64,000 bases of DNA from Kosakonia sacchari (GCA_900109485.1 FOAY01000002.1:82392-146391); one strand, 5' to 3'. Positions 1-10,398 are shown, counted from the first letter of the stretch. The notes: generated by a model not told the origin, from the letters alone. Numbers and translations: made by a program.

Positions 1-1
1 A

Positions 2-1432
2 CTTCAGGGCGAAAAAATGGCGCGCCTGAGCGAGGGGTACACGCTGATTTTGCGGGCGCGTAACGAAGCCGGTCAGGCGGTGCGGATGATGGAAGTGGGG
101 CTGCTGGATGACGCGGCCAAATCCGTGAAGCAGATCAACGGCGAAATCGCGCAGGGCGAACAGTCTCTCAGCAATGTGATCGCCGCCGGTGTGGATGATG
201 AGCAGGGTTCCGCGCTGCTTGCCCAGGTGGCAAAAAGCTACGGTAATTACGTGAACCAGGGCATTAAACCGATGCAGGATGCGCTGAATCAGCAAAGCGC
301 AGATGCCTACTACGATTTACTGGAAAACAAACTGATCCCCATTTCCCGCCAGTTCGACAACGATATACAAGCCTTCCAGAAGTGGGGCGAAGCGCGCGGC
401 AAAGCGGAAGTGGACGCCGTACAGAGCAGCAAACGCGTTGTGATGTTGCTGATTCTGGTGGTGGCGCTGATGGTGGCCGGGATTATCGTGCTGGCCTGGC
501 TGGCGCTGCGCCATATGCTGCTGAAACCGCTGGATCGCTCTATCGAACAGCTTGAGCATGTTGCGGCCGGCGATTTGATTGCAGTTAAAGCCGAGGTGAG
601 CAGTAAAGAGTTTAACCGTCTGAACGCGGCCATCGAAGAGATGCGCCACTCGCTGATAAGCTCCGTCACCCGTGTTCGCGATGCCAGCGCGCAAATCGAT
701 ACCGGCAGTCGCGAACTGGCCGCTGGCAACGTCGATCTGTCGCAACGCACGGAATCAACGGCGACATCGCTTGAACAAACGGCTGCCAGCATGGAGCAGA
801 TCACCGCCACGGTGAAACTGAACGCCGATAACGCCGAGCAGGCGCATAAACTGGCTAAAACCGTTTCCGATACCGCCGATCGCGGCAGTGAAATGGTGTG
901 TTATGTGATTGAAAAAATGCGCGATATCTCCAGCAGTTCCGATCGCATCGCCGATATTCTCAGCGTGATTGATGCCATTGCCTTCCAGACCAATATCCTC
1001 GCGTTGAACGCTGCGGTCGAAGCGGCGCGCGCGGGAGAGCAGGGGCGTGGTTTCGCGGTGGTGGCCGGGGAAGTGCGCAATCTTGCCAGCCGCAGCGCCG
1101 AATCGGCGAAAGAGATCCGCCAGCTTATCAGCAGCTCGCAGGCGCAGGTGTCTGAAGGCAGCGATCTGGCGATGCAGGCGGGTGAAACGATGGATGAAAT
1201 CGCCGAAGAAGTGCTGCGTATGACCAAACTGATGCGCGAAATCGCCAACGCATCGCAGGAGCAGAGCCGGGGTATTGAGCAGGTCAATATCGCGGTCAGT
1301 CAGATGGATGAAACTGCGCAGCAGAATGCGGCGCTGGTACAACAATCGTCTGCCGCGACCCGTTCGCTGGAAGAGCAGTCGCGCGAGCTGCTGCAAGCAA
1401 TGGCATCCTTCCGCCTGCAAACCCAGGGATAA
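2..1432 (+). CDS. methyl-accepting chemotaxis protein, 5'-truncated by the window edge
   Basis: The reading frame is open to base 2, so the true start and the first transmembrane helix lie outside the window; the first in-frame ATG at 17 is internal. What remains is a periplasmic four-helix-type ligand domain, a transmembrane helix (residues about 142-164 counted from that ATG), a HAMP linker (about 165-215) and the cytoplasmic signalling domain with the conserved hairpin tip around [15 protein letters not shown]. It transmits ligand binding to CheW/CheA and is adjusted by CheR/CheB methylation. The C-terminus (LQTQG) lacks the NWETF-type pentapeptide that tethers CheR to high-abundance receptors. 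The ligand cannot be told from the sequence. Confidence 0.93.
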   Translation, partial: LQGEKMARLSEGYTLILRARNEAGQAVRMMEVGLLDDAAKSVKQINGEIAQGEQSLSNVIAAGVDDEQGSALLAQVAKSYGNYVNQGIKPMQDALNQQSADAYYDLLENKLIPISRQFDNDIQAFQKWGEARGKAEVDAVQSSKRVVMLLILVVALMVAGIIVLAWLALRHMLLKPLDRSIEQLEHVAAGDLIAVKAEVSSKEFNRLNAAIEEMRHSLISSVTRVRDASAQIDTGSRELAAGNVDLSQRTESTATSLEQTAASMEQITATVKLNADNAEQAHKLAKTVSDTADRGSEMVCYVIEKMRDISSSSDRIADILSVIDAIAFQTNILALNAAVEAARAGEQGRGFAVVAGEVRNLASRSAESAKEIRQLISSSQAQVSEGSDLAMQAGETMDEIAEEVLRMTKLMREIANASQEQSRGIEQVNIAVSQMDETAQQNAALVQQSSAATRSLEEQSRELLQAMASFRLQTQG

Positions 1433-1446
1433 TCAAAGGAAGAGAA

Positions 1447-1572
1447 ATGGGTGTTTGTATTCAATGTGATAACGAAGCGCTAAAAGACAGTGATTACTGT
1501 GCGAAGAGCGCGAGTTTAAAAAGATCCGCGGCTGGCTGTTTGTACCGCGTTAAACGGACTTTCGTGCACTAA
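1447..1572 (+). pseudogene. remnant of a zinc-ribbon / DUF2569-type small membrane protein
   Basis: An ATG with a good Shine-Dalgarno (AAGGAAGAG) starts a 41-codon frame with a CxxC motif and a third Cys (MGVCIQCDNEALKDSDYC), the start of a zinc-ribbon. Just after the third Cys the natural continuation moves to another frame, reading EEREFKKIRGWLFVPR and stopping at 1551-1553. The KIRGWL motif is how DUF2569-type membrane domains begin. I read this as a gene with one lost base and a missing C-terminal part. The family assignment rests on short motifs only. Confidence 0.4.
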
Positions 1573-1600
1573 AAAAAGCGCCACAAATGTGGCGCTTTAT
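1573..1600. terminator. bidirectional rho-independent terminator after fbp
   Basis: The inverted repeat GCGCCACA-aat-GTGGCGC is flanked by an A-run on the left and TTTAT on the right. On the minus strand it ends fbp transcription with a U-tract; on the plus strand it can end transcription from the chemoreceptor side. Confidence 0.8.
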
Positions 1601-1616
1601 TCCTCTTTCCCTGCGC

Positions 1617-2615
1617 TTACGCGTCCGGGAATTCACGCATAAAACGTTCTACATCATCAACCATATGCTCATTGCCGACGAAGAACGGACGGCGCTGGTG
1701 CAGGCTTTCCGGTTGAATATCCAGAATGCGCTCTTTGCCGTCGCTCGCTTTACCACCCGCTTGTTCAGCGAGGAACGCCATCGGATTGCACTCATACAGC
1801 AGACGCAGTTTCCCTTGCGGGTGGCTTGCGGTGCTGGGGTAGAGGTAGATGCCGCCTTTCAGCAGGTTGCGATGGAAATCCGCCACCAGCGAGCCGATAT
1901 AGCGCGTGGTATACGGACGGTTGGTCGCTTTATCCTCTTCCTGGCAGAACTTCAGATACTTTTTCACGCCCTGCGGGAATTTGATGTAGTTACCTTCGTT
2001 GATGGAGTAGGTATTGCCACGCTCCGGGAACCTCATGCGCTCCTGGCACAGGCAGAAAACGCCGAGTGACGGATCGTATGTGAAGGCGTGAACACCGCAG
2101 CCGGTGGTGTAAACCAGCATGGTGGACGAACCGTAGACCACATAGCCCGCAGCAACCTGTTTGTTGCCCGGTTGCAGGAAGTCTTCTTCCGTAACCGGCG
2201 TGCCAACGGGGGTAATGCGGCGGTAAATAGAGAAAATGGTCCCGACAGAGACGTTAACGTCGATGTTCGATGAGCCATCAAGAGGATCCATCAGCACCAC
2301 GTATTTGGCGTGTTCGCAACCTTCGAAAACGACAATTTCGTCCTCTTCTTCAGATGCGATACCGGCCACGATATCGCGTGCGCGAAGTGCAGCTTTCAGT
2401 TTTTCGTTTGCGAACAGGTCGAGTTTTTGTTGCTCCTCGCCCTGGACGTTTTCAGCACCGCTTGCACCCAGGATATCGACCAGACCGGCCTTATTGATAT
2501 CGCGATGAATGATCTTGGCGCCCAGTTTTATCGCCGACAGCAAAGCAGTTAATTCACCGGTGGCGTGTGAGAACTCGTGCTGCTTTTCGACAATAAATTC
2601 ACCTAACGTTTTCAT
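1617..2615 (-). CDS. fbp: fructose-1,6-bisphosphatase, class I
   Basis: It hydrolyses fructose-1,6-bisphosphate to fructose-6-phosphate and phosphate, the committed cytosolic step of gluconeogenesis, and is inhibited by AMP in its relatives. The 332-residue protein beginning [11 protein letters not shown] has the full family length. The Mg2+/phosphate site [12 protein letters not shown] is intact, with the acidic EEEDE cluster upstream of it. A longer open frame reaches 2753, but the start at 2615 has a GGAAAGTG ribosome-binding site and matches the family. It is divergent from mpl, as in E. coli. Confidence 0.98.
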   Translation of the reverse strand: MKTLGEFIVEKQHEFSHATGELTALLSAIKLGAKIIHRDINKAGLVDILGASGAENVQGEEQQKLDLFANEKLKAALRARDIVAGIASEEEDEIVVFEGCEHAKYVVLMDPLDGSSNIDVNVSVGTIFSIYRRITPVGTPVTEEDFLQPGNKQVAAGYVVYGSSTMLVYTTGCGVHAFTYDPSLGVFCLCQERMRFPERGNTYSINEGNYIKFPQGVKKYLKFCQEEDKATNRPYTTRYIGSLVADFHRNLLKGGIYLYPSTASHPQGKLRLLYECNPMAFLAEQAGGKASDGKERILDIQPESLHQRRPFFVGNEHMVDDVERFMREFPDA

Positions 2616-2891
2616 AACACTTTCCCTGCATGTATATGGAGTAAAGCGATCTTGTCCTGAAGGTTTCAGGTTGCTGGCGACAGCAAGTTCCGGATAGTAA
2701 ACAGCCTGAACCTTAACGGCCAGCGCTTTCGAAGTCGAAAACGCGACGGACATACAACAATACTAACAAAGATTCAAAAGCTCGTGCTCAGGTGAATCGC
2801 GCCAGCAGTATGGGGATTATCCTGAAATGCATTTCTCAGACGTTAAACATATGCGTAAAATGTGCGCCAGTTTTGGAAAGGATAAAAACGT

Positions 2892-4274
2892 ATGCGCATT
2901 CATATTTTGGGGATTTGTGGCACTTTCATGGGCGGCCTGGCCTTGCTGGCGCGTTCGCTGGGACATCAGGTGACGGGCTCCGACGCCAATATTTACCCGC
3001 CGATGAGCACGCTGCTTGAAAAGGAAGGCATTGAGCTGATTGAAGGTTATGACGCAAGCCAGCTCGATCCTGCACCGGATTTGGTGATTATCGGCAACGT
3101 CATGAAGCGCGGTAATCCATGTGTGGAAGCGGTGCTGGAGAAAAACATTCCGTTTATGTCCGGCCCGCAGTGGCTGCACGACTTTGTTCTGCGCGATCGC
3201 TGGGTCGTCGCCGTTGCCGGTACGCACGGCAAAACCACCACCGCCGGGATGGCAACCTGGATCCTCGAAGTCTGTGGCTACAAGCCGGGCTTTGTTATTG
3301 GCGGGGTTCCGGGGAACTTTGAGGTTTCTGCGCGTCTGGGCGACAGCCCTTTCTTCGTGATCGAAGCCGATGAGTATGACTGCGCTTTCTTCGACAAGCG
3401 TTCCAAATTCGTTCATTACTGCCCGCGCACGCTGATTCTGAATAACCTTGAATTCGATCATGCGGATATTTTTGACGACCTGAAAGCGATTCAGAAGCAG
3501 TTCCACCACCTGGTGCGCATCGTGCCGGGGCAGGGGAAAATCATCTGGCCGGAAAACGACATCAACCTGAAGCAGACCATGGCGATGGGCTGCTGGAGCG
3601 AGCAGGAACTGGTGGGCGAGCAGGGCCACTGGCAGGCGAAGAAACTGTCCACCGATGCCTCAAGCTGGGAAGTATGGCTGGACGGCGCATGCGTCGGGCA
3701 GGTGAACTGGGGGCTGGTGGGCGAGCACAACATGCACAACGGTCTGATGGCGATTGCCGCTGCGCGCCATGTTGGCGTTGCACCGGCGGATGCGGCCAGT
3801 GCGCTGGGCTCGTTTATCAATGCCCGCCGTCGCCTGGAACTGCGCGGCGAAGCGAACGGCGTAACGGTGTATGACGATTTCGCGCATCACCCGACGGCGA
3901 TCCTCGCCACGCTGGCCGCGCTGCGTGGTAAAGTCGGCGGTACGGCGAAAATCATCGCCGTGCTGGAACCGCGCTCCAACACCATGAAAATGGGCATCTG
4001 CAAAGACGATCTGGCGCCGTCGCTGGGACGCGCTGATGAAGTGTTCCTGCTGCAACCGCAGCATATTCCGTGGCAGGTTGCGGAAGTGGCGGATGCCTGC
4101 GTGCAGCCTGCTCACTGGAGCGCGGATGTCGATACGCTGGCGGAGATGATCATCAAAACCGCACAGCCTGGCGATCATATCCTGGTGATGAGCAACGGCG
4201 GTTTCGGCGGTATTCATCAGAAGCTGCTTGATGGCTTAGCGAAAAAGGCTGAGGCCGAAGCGGACAAGCTCTGA
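2892..4274 (+). CDS. mpl: UDP-N-acetylmuramate:L-alanyl-gamma-D-glutamyl-meso-diaminopimelate ligase
   Basis: Murein-recycling ligase: it joins the tripeptide L-Ala-D-Glu-mesoDap salvaged from turned-over peptidoglycan to UDP-MurNAc in the cytoplasm. The 460-residue protein has the Mur-ligase layout: an N-terminal Rossmann-like UDP-binding domain (MRIHILGICGTFMGG), an ATP P-loop GTHGKTTT at residues 110-117, and a C-terminal domain with the YDDFAHHPTAI motif. The start follows a GGAAAGGAT ribosome-binding site. It stands alone, divergent from fbp, with a terminator after it. Confidence 0.97.
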   Translation: MRIHILGICGTFMGGLALLARSLGHQVTGSDANIYPPMSTLLEKEGIELIEGYDASQLDPAPDLVIIGNVMKRGNPCVEAVLEKNIPFMSGPQWLHDFVLRDRWVVAVAGTHGKTTTAGMATWILEVCGYKPGFVIGGVPGNFEVSARLGDSPFFVIEADEYDCAFFDKRSKFVHYCPRTLILNNLEFDHADIFDDLKAIQKQFHHLVRIVPGQGKIIWPENDINLKQTMAMGCWSEQELVGEQGHWQAKKLSTDASSWEVWLDGACVGQVNWGLVGEHNMHNGLMAIAAARHVGVAPADAASALGSFINARRRLELRGEANGVTVYDDFAHHPTAILATLAALRGKVGGTAKIIAVLEPRSNTMKMGICKDDLAPSLGRADEVFLLQPQHIPWQVAEVADACVQPAHWSADVDTLAEMIIKTAQPGDHILVMSNGGFGGIHQKLLDGLAKKAEAEADKL

Positions 4275-4287
4275 CGGTTGGCTGAAA

Positions 4288-4324
4288 TAAAAAACCGCGA
4301 CCGGGAAACCGGCGCGGTTTTTTT
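4288..4324 (+). terminator. rho-independent terminator of mpl
   Basis: An imperfect GC-rich hairpin (aaaccgcg ... cgcggtttttt) begins 13 bases after the mpl stop codon and ends in a T-run. The A-run on the left side could let it serve the convergent gene as well. Confidence 0.8.
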
Positions 4325-4335
4325 ATGGCTGCGGA

Positions 4336-5544
4336 TTACTCTTTTGCCATCGGCGTGTCGATAGTCTGCGGCGTTTTGCTGCCCTGAATCTCTTTCACGC
4401 GTTTCTCTACGTCAGCCACTTGGCTGCTGTTATGCAGCAGGGTGTAAGTCAGATCGAAGCGTGTACTCTGACCCGGTTGCAGCTGTTTTACGCGTTTTTG
4501 CGCGCGTTCAATGGTGACCGGATAAGCATAGCTGGTGCCCGGCTCAATCCCGGTGACATAGCCCTGTTTTTCCGTATCGGTGTTTTTCCACATCGTCAGC
4601 ACTGGCAGTTGTTCGGTGTTATAGCTAATTGCCACCCCTATATTGCCCGCTTTGTTCACCAGCGCGGCCACCGTCTGTTTGCTGGTATCGGCCAGCGGTT
4701 TGATATTAAACACCATCTCGTCGAAACCTTTGGTCGGCCCGGCGTAGGTTTGCCACTCTTTCAGACCGCCTTTGGCGTAGTCGTTGAAGGGGCTGACGTT
4801 TTCATATGGCGTTATAAAACGCGCGCCCTGTTCGAGAATCGGTTTGCTGAAGTTGCTGTGATAGATAATTTGATAGTCGTGTGGGTAATCTGCGTGGTTG
4901 GTCAGCACATCATGCAGGCTGAAGCTGTTGCTGCCAGGAATATAGCGCAGCTCCGTCTCCGTTTGCAGATCCACTTTTTTAAATGCGCTCTCTTTTACCA
5001 GCCCGCGAATACGAATTTCATAAGGCGCCGTTTCGCTGACATCCACCGAAACCTGGGATGCTGGCGTGTTGCCCGCTTTGCCATGCAGGGTATAAATCTG
5101 CCCGTCAGCGGTGACCGGATGACCGGTCCATTCATAACCGCAGCGCACCACCATCTCGTTGAAACCTTCCAGCCAGCCCAGTCCGTTACGGCTTTCGAGA
5201 TTAATGAATGCGGGGTTGACTACCTCTTTAACCGGCGAATTCCAGCCCATATGTACGCCAAAACCGTCGGCGTAAAGCAAATTCATGCCGCGCGTCGGGC
5301 TAAGGGCAATGGTGAGGCCGTTTTTGCTGCTCAGTTTAATGACTTTACTGCCTTCCTGCTTGCCACCGTGCAGTACCACCTGCTCAATGCTGAACTGCTG
5401 ATCTTTGATGTTCAGCTGATCGCTGGTGATCCGCCAGTTTCCTTGTTCTGTACCGCCTTCAGCACTTGTCAGCACCCAGGTTTTCGCCATCGCAGGGCCA
5501 GAGATAAGCAGTGCCAGAGCGGAAAGTATTACTCTCTTTTTCAT
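4336..5544 (-). CDS. periplasmic DUF4432 / aldose-1-epimerase-like protein
   Basis: The product has a clear Sec signal peptide (MKKRVILSALALLISGPAMA, cleaved before KTW) followed by about 380 residues of galactose-mutarotase-like beta-sandwich of the DUF4432 type. Family members bind or epimerise sugars, but the substrate of this one is unknown. Two ATGs lie in tandem (5547 and 5544); the second sits 7 bases from AAGGA and gives the cleaner signal peptide, so it was chosen. The gene stands alone between mpl (convergent) and darP. A periplasmic mutarotase that readies free sugars for uptake is the likeliest role, but this is inference. Confidence 0.8.
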   Translation of the reverse strand: MKKRVILSALALLISGPAMAKTWVLTSAEGGTEQGNWRITSDQLNIKDQQFSIEQVVLHGGKQEGSKVIKLSSKNGLTIALSPTRGMNLLYADGFGVHMGWNSPVKEVVNPAFINLESRNGLGWLEGFNEMVVRCGYEWTGHPVTADGQIYTLHGKAGNTPASQVSVDVSETAPYEIRIRGLVKESAFKKVDLQTETELRYIPGSNSFSLHDVLTNHADYPHDYQIIYHSNFSKPILEQGARFITPYENVSPFNDYAKGGLKEWQTYAGPTKGFDEMVFNIKPLADTSKQTVAALVNKAGNIGVAISYNTEQLPVLTMWKNTDTEKQGYVTGIEPGTSYAYPVTIERAQKRVKQLQPGQSTRFDLTYTLLHNSSQVADVEKRVKEIQGSKTPQTIDTPMAKE

Positions 5545-5796
5545 CATTCCATCCTTTTTAGCTGAATCGATTATCGTCACCACAGAGAAAATCTACGTTT
5601 TGCGCAGTGGATAAAATGTGATCCGATTCATCTGATGAAAAACAGTGCGGAATGATGTATGAAAAGCAAATATTGATCTCATTTATGAGAGAAATGAAAC
5701 GTATAACGATAGTGAATTTGTGATCGGTGATGTTTTTAGCTTTAACGATTCAGCTAATCAGGCGTGATGCATAAAGGCGATGAAGAAAAAAGCGAA

Positions 5797-5828
5797 GGAA
5801 AATCCCTCCCCTGGCGGAGAGGGTGATT
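5797..5828 (-). terminator. rho-independent terminator after darP
   Basis: Read on the minus strand, CCCTCTCC-gcca-GGGGAGGG is followed by ATTTTCCTT, just past the darP stop codon. Confidence 0.65.
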
Positions 5829-5837
5829 ACAGGGCGG

Positions 5838-6392
5838 TTACTGCTCGCTGGTTTCAGCCAGTTCGCGCAGATACTGGAAAATCAAACGCGCGGATTTTGG
5901 CGGTTTGTTACCTTCTTTCTCTTTCTGCGCATTACGGATAAGCGAACGCAGTTGCTGACGGTCAGCATCCGGCCACAGGTTCAGCACTTCCGGCACCGCA
6001 TCGTCGCCCTCTTCGATCAGACGATCGCGAATCTGCTCCAGCTTGTGGAAAAACGCCACCTGCTGGTTGTGACGGTTTTTCAGCTTATCCAGCGCCTGGC
6101 GGATAGGATCCACGTCGCGTTGACGCAGCAGCTTACCGATCAGCTGTAGCTGGCGGCGGCGGCCCTCTTTTTTGATGCGCTGCGCCAGTTCAATGGCATC
6201 ACGCAGATCCTGGTCGAGCGGGAGTTTATCCAGCGCGTTTTTCCCCAGGTCTACCATTTCCGCGCCAAGCTGCTTTAATTCTTCAGCATCGCGCTTAATT
6301 TCACTTTTACTGACCCAGATGATCTCATCATCTTCGTCTTCAATATCATCACCGGGCACGTCGTCGAGCCAGTCGTCGGGCTGCTTTGTCAT
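5838..6392 (-). CDS. darP: dual-action ribosomal maturation protein DarP
   Basis: A 184-residue cytoplasmic protein of the YjgA/DarP family, which binds the 50S precursor and helps late 23S rRNA folding and assembly. The N-terminus is very acidic ([18 protein letters not shown]) and is followed by a helical, basic core ([27 protein letters not shown]), the usual make-up of the family. The length matches E. coli YjgA. It is divergent from tldE, as in other enterics. Confidence 0.96.
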   Translation of the reverse strand: MTKQPDDWLDDVPGDDIEDEDDEIIWVSKSEIKRDAEELKQLGAEMVDLGKNALDKLPLDQDLRDAIELAQRIKKEGRRRQLQLIGKLLRQRDVDPIRQALDKLKNRHNQQVAFFHKLEQIRDRLIEEGDDAVPEVLNLWPDADRQQLRSLIRNAQKEKEGNKPPKSARLIFQYLRELAETSEQ

Positions 6393-6487
6393 CTCAGGCT
6401 CCTTAAAAAAAGAGGCTAATGTTACCAGTTAAGGCGCGCACTGAAAAACGGTTCTCTGTTAGACTTCAAAGATTCTCTCCCTTAATT

Positions 6488-7840
6488 ATGGCATTGGCGA
6501 TGAAAGTAATCACACAAGTTGCACAACAACGCAAAACGCTGGAAGAAGCGGTTTCCACAGCACTGGAGCTGGCCTTCGGGAAAGCGGACGGTGCGGAAGT
6601 GGCGGTCAGCAAAACCACCGGGATCGGCGTCAGCACGCGCTACGGTGAAGTGGAGAATGTAGAATTTAACAGCGACGGCGCGCTGGGGATCACCGTTTAT
6701 CACCAGAACCGCAAAGGCAGCGCGTCATCCACCGATCTCAGCCCGGATGCCATCGCCCGTACGGTGCAGGCGGCGCTGGACATTGCCCGCTACACCTCGC
6801 CGGATCCTTACGCGGGCGTGGCAGACAAAGAGCTGCTGGCCTTCGACGCGCCGGATCTCGATCTTTTCCACCCGGCGGAAGTGACGCCGGATGAAGCGAT
6901 TGAGTGGGCGGCTCGCGCGGAACAAACCGCGCTGAAAGCTGACAAACGTATCACCAATACCGAAGGCGGCAGCTTCAACAGCCACTACGGCATTAAAGTT
7001 TTCGGCAATAGCCACGGTATGCTGCAAAGCTACTGTTCCACCCGCCATTCGCTGTCGAGCTGCGTGATTGCCGAAGAGAACGGCGAAATGGAGCGCGATT
7101 ACGCCTACACCATTGGGCGTGATATCAACGACCTGAAAACGCCGGAGTGGGTCGGCGATGAGTGCGCCAAGCGCACGCTGTCGCGCCTCTCGCCGCGTAA
7201 GCTGCCGACCATGAAAGCGCCGGTGATTTTCGGCCATGAAGTGGCAACCGGGCTGTTTGGTCATCTGGTCGGCGCGATCGCCGGTGGCGCGGTGTACCGT
7301 AAATCGACGTTCCTGCTCGACTATCTCGGCAAACAGATCCTGCCGGAATGGCTGACCATTGAAGAGCATCCGCACCTGCGCAAAGGGCTGGCTTCGACGC
7401 CGTTCGACAGCGAAGGCGTGCGCACCGAACGCCGCGACATCATCAAAGATGGTGTATTGATGCAGTGGCTGCTGACCAACTACTCCGCGCGTAAACTGGG
7501 GCTGAAAAGCACCGGCCACGCTGGCGGTATCCACAACTGGCGCATTGCCGGGCGCGGCCTGAGCTTTGAGCAGATGCTGAAAGAGATGGGCACCGGCCTG
7601 GTGGTGACCGAATTAATGGGCCAGGGCGTGAGCGGTATTACCGGCGATTATTCCCGTGGCGCTTCCGGCTTCTGGGTAGAAAATGGCGAAATTCAGTATC
7701 CGGTGAGCGAAATTACCATCGCCGGCAACTTAAAAGAGATGTGGCGCAATATTGTTACCATCGGTGACGATATTGAACAGCGCAGTAACATTCAGTGTGG
7801 TTCAGTGTTGTTACCGGAGATGAAAATCGCCGGACAATAA
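6488..7840 (+). CDS. tldE: TldE (PmbA), subunit of the TldD/TldE metalloprotease
   Basis: A 450-residue protein almost identical in design to E. coli PmbA. With TldD it forms a heterodimeric zinc protease that trims peptides such as microcin B17 precursor and degrades the CcdA antitoxin; TldE itself lacks the zinc-binding HExxxH site, and none is seen here. The open frame extends to 6419, but [10 protein letters not shown] at 6488 is the family start. tldD is not in this window, as expected from its separate locus in enterics. Confidence 0.97.
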   Translation: MALAMKVITQVAQQRKTLEEAVSTALELAFGKADGAEVAVSKTTGIGVSTRYGEVENVEFNSDGALGITVYHQNRKGSASSTDLSPDAIARTVQAALDIARYTSPDPYAGVADKELLAFDAPDLDLFHPAEVTPDEAIEWAARAEQTALKADKRITNTEGGSFNSHYGIKVFGNSHGMLQSYCSTRHSLSSCVIAEENGEMERDYAYTIGRDINDLKTPEWVGDECAKRTLSRLSPRKLPTMKAPVIFGHEVATGLFGHLVGAIAGGAVYRKSTFLLDYLGKQILPEWLTIEEHPHLRKGLASTPFDSEGVRTERRDIIKDGVLMQWLLTNYSARKLGLKSTGHAGGIHNWRIAGRGLSFEQMLKEMGTGLVVTELMGQGVSGITGDYSRGASGFWVENGEIQYPVSEITIAGNLKEMWRNIVTIGDDIEQRSNIQCGSVLLPEMKIAGQ

Positions 7841-7900
7841 CATTACTCCGTGGCGCAAAGCAGTGCGCCTTAAGCGTGAATAATAAAAAGGAAGTGAGCA

Positions 7901-8287
7901 ATGCGTAAAAACCTGTTAGCGATCCTTGCTGTGTCGTCATTGTTTGTCGGTTCGGCGGTGTTTGCCGCCGATCTCGGTGATGATATGGATACCCTCAACG
8001 AAAATCTCAAAGTGGTGCAGAAAACCAGTGACGCCACAGAAATGAAAGATGCGTTAACCAAAATGCGTACCGCTGCGCTGGATGCACAAAAAGCCACACC
8101 GCCGAAGCTGGAAGGCAAAGCGCCGGACAGCGCCGAGATGAAAGATTTCCGTCACGGTTTTGATATCCTGGTGGGGCAAATTGACGGCGCGCTGAAGCTG
8201 ACCAATGAAGGCAAAGTGAAAGAAGCGCAGGCGGCAGCGAAAGGGTTTGTTGATACGCGCAATACGTACCACAAGAAGTACCGTTAA
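7901..8287 (+). CDS. cybC: soluble cytochrome b562
   Basis: A 128-residue periplasmic four-helix-bundle haem protein. The signal peptide [22 protein letters not shown] precedes mature ADLGDDM. The two axial haem ligands of the family are in place: Met7 of the mature chain and the His in [10 protein letters not shown] near the C-terminus. Its physiological electron partner is unknown. It lies 60 bases after tldE with its own GGAAGTGAG ribosome-binding site. E. coli K-12 carries a broken copy, whereas this one is full length. Confidence 0.97.
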   Translation: MRKNLLAILAVSSLFVGSAVFAADLGDDMDTLNENLKVVQKTSDATEMKDALTKMRTAALDAQKATPPKLEGKAPDSAEMKDFRHGFDILVGQIDGALKLTNEGKVKEAQAAAKGFVDTRNTYHKKYR

Positions 8288-8300
8288 TCGGTTCTGATTT

Positions 8301-8336
8301 TGAAATGGCCGCAACCATCCCGTTGCGGCCATTTCA
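8301..8336. terminator. perfect 15-bp inverted repeat after cybC
   Basis: The arms TGAAATGGCCGCAAC and GTTGCGGCCATTTCA pair over 15 bases around a 6-base loop (catccc). It starts 13 bases past the cybC stop. The A/T ends of the stem give a partial terminator appearance on both strands, but there is no separate U-tract, so an mRNA 3'-end stabiliser is also possible. Confidence 0.55.
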
Positions 8337-8434
8337 GACCTTGTCATTCACTCTTCGGTTCGCCGATTTCAGCGGGAACCCAACCCCATCGCTGCGAGAA
8401 TCGTGCTCTTTTTTCAAAAAGCATCGCTTTAATG

Positions 8435-9397
8435 TTACGGAATCAACAGCACCTTGCCGCTGAACAGCCGGTTCTCCAGCAGGCTATGCGCCTCTTTGCC
8501 GCGGGAAAGCGGAAATGATGTCACCGTGGGCAATGTGATATCTCCGGCTTTCAACAGCGCAAACAGCCGATCGGCGCGGCGCTGTCTCTCTTGTTGCGAG
8601 GTGAGGTAAGTCCAGAGATCGGCACCGATAACGCCAGCGGATTTCAGTAACAACCCGGTCGGATCAAAGGCCGGGATCTCGCCGCCGGACATACCGAATA
8701 ACACCACCCGGCCGCCATCTTTCAGGCTCTGCATACTTTCCAGCAGCGTGCTGCCCACCGAATCAAAAACGATATCGCAGCCCGCTGAATGCCAGGCGCG
8801 AACCTGTTCTGGCCAGCCGTAATAATCGGCCGCGACCTCGGCACCATTGTGCAGGCAGGCGGCCTGTTTGCTTTTACTGGAGGCGATAGCGAAAACATGC
8901 ACGCCGCGCGCCACCAGCATTTGCGTCAGCAGATTGCCAACACCGCCCGCTGCCGCCAGCACCGCAACATGCATACCCGGCTCGACGGGTAAGATGTCAT
9001 GCAGCAGATAATCCGCCGTTAAGCCCTGTAACAATATTGATGCGCCTTCCGCTTCCGAAACCCAGTCAGGCAGGCGGATAGCGTGATCCTGCGGCACCAG
9101 AATATGGCTGGCATGCGCCAGCGGAACATCGGCAAAACCAACGCGATCGCCCACCTGCCAGCCTTCCACGCCGCTACCGACGTTGAGCACACGCCCCGCG
9201 CCTTCGTAACCGGCAATCCACGGTGCCGTTCCCGCCAGCGGATAACGCCCCTGGCGACGATAAATATCGGCAAAGTTCAGCCCGGCGGCGGAAACCTCCA
9301 CCAACAGTTCGCCTTCGCCCGGTTCCGGCTCAGGACTGGTGCGCAACCACAGCACTTCGGGGGAACCAAATTGATCAAAAACCAGCGATTGCATCAT
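8435..9397 (-). CDS. NAD(P)H:quinone oxidoreductase-type (zeta-crystallin/Qor family) protein
   Basis: A 320-residue medium-chain reductase: an N-terminal GroES-like domain (GYEGAGRVLNVGSGVEGWQVGDRV) and a C-terminal Rossmann domain with AAAGGVGNLLTQM as the nucleotide-binding loop and SSKSKQAA as the likely NADPH-selecting segment. The structural-zinc cysteines of true alcohol dehydrogenases are absent, as in the quinone-reductase branch. It is divergently paired with a LysR-type regulator 107 bases away, so regulation by that protein is likely. Tandem ATGs make the exact start (9397 or 9394) uncertain. Confidence 0.85.
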   Translation of the reverse strand: MMQSLVFDQFGSPEVLWLRTSPEPEPGEGELLVEVSAAGLNFADIYRRQGRYPLAGTAPWIAGYEGAGRVLNVGSGVEGWQVGDRVGFADVPLAHASHILVPQDHAIRLPDWVSEAEGASILLQGLTADYLLHDILPVEPGMHVAVLAAAGGVGNLLTQMLVARGVHVFAIASSKSKQAACLHNGAEVAADYYGWPEQVRAWHSAGCDIVFDSVGSTLLESMQSLKDGGRVVLFGMSGGEIPAFDPTGLLLKSAGVIGADLWTYLTSQQERQRRADRLFALLKAGDITLPTVTSFPLSRGKEAHSLLENRLFSGKVLLIP

Positions 9398-9504
9398 GAA
9401 AAAATCCCGCAGATGATAATCACATTATTATTTCTCGCCGCTATGCGAGGATAAATGCGGGTTTATTATCTTCATTTGATACTGAAAATTTGGAATAGCC
9501 AAAA

Positions 9505-10398
9505 ATGGATTATCTGAAATGCGTTGAATCGTTTGTCACGACGGTGACCCGCGGCAGTTTTACGGCGGCGGCAGAAACGCTGGGGATCACGCCCGCGATG
9601 GTGGGCAAACATGTGCGTGAGCTGGAGCTCAGAACGGGCTGTCAGTTGCTGCACCGCACCACGCGCCGCCAGGGGTTAACCGACGCGGGCCAGCGTTTCT
9701 ACCAGTATGGTCTGCAAATTCTGGCCACGGTGCGTGACGCGGATGGGCTGGCAAGTGAGCTGTATGAAAATGTCGCCGGGCTGTTGCGTATCAGCGCACC
9801 GGTTGCGTGGGGGAATCGGGTGCTGACGCCGATCCTGTCGCGGTTTTTGCAGCATTATCCGGGCGTGAATGCGGAGATGGTGCTCAGCGACCGTAAAGTC
9901 TCGCTGATTGAAGAGCGCTTTCAGTTGGCGATTCGGATTGGCGCCATTAACGATGACGGTAGCGTCGCCATTCCCCTTCCGCCGTATCGCATGTTACTTG
10001 CGGCCTCGCCGGACTATCTGGCTCGCCACGGCGTTCCCGGTTCTCCGGAGGAGCTAAAGCACCATCACTGCGTCAGCTTCAGCCAGTGGCGTTCGGATCA
10101 TCGCTGGCAACTGGAAGGGCCATCCGGAACGCAGGAGATTGCCATCGCGCCCCGGCTGATGGTCGACTCCGGCGAGGCGCTGCGCCAGGCGGCGCTCAGC
10201 GGGCTGGGAATTGTGCAGCATGCTTTTATCACGCTGCAACGGGACATTGACGCCGGTCGGCTGTGCAGGGTGCTGCCAGAGTGGCTGCCGCCGCCAAGAC
10301 CGATGCACCTGTTGCGTTTGCCCGGCCGTCCGCTGCAACCGCTGGTCGCCTCTTTCACCGATCATCTTCTGCGTGAGCTGAAGGCGGATCAGCAATAA
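9505..10398 (+). CDS. LysR-family transcriptional regulator
   Basis: 297 residues: an N-terminal winged helix-turn-helix (about 1-60, VTRGSFTAAAETLGITPAMVGKHVRELE) and a C-terminal substrate-binding fold (about 90-290). It resembles the YafC/DmlR-type branch that often acts on neighbouring oxidoreductases. The divergent arrangement with the quinone reductase gene implies that it controls that gene and itself from the shared 107-bp region. The inducer is unknown. Confidence 0.9.
   Translation: MDYLKCVESFVTTVTRGSFTAAAETLGITPAMVGKHVRELELRTGCQLLHRTTRRQGLTDAGQRFYQYGLQILATVRDADGLASELYENVAGLLRISAPVAWGNRVLTPILSRFLQHYPGVNAEMVLSDRKVSLIEERFQLAIRIGAINDDGSVAIPLPPYRMLLAASPDYLARHGVPGSPEELKHHHCVSFSQWRSDHRWQLEGPSGTQEIAIAPRLMVDSGEALRQAALSGLGIVQHAFITLQRDIDAGRLCRVLPEWLPPPRPMHLLRLPGRPLQPLVASFTDHLLRELKADQQ

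Noticed and set aside
4420-5565. A 381-codon plus-strand frame opposite the mutarotase-like gene
   Set aside because: The minus-strand product has a signal peptide, a ribosome-binding site and a recognisable fold; the plus frame has none of these.
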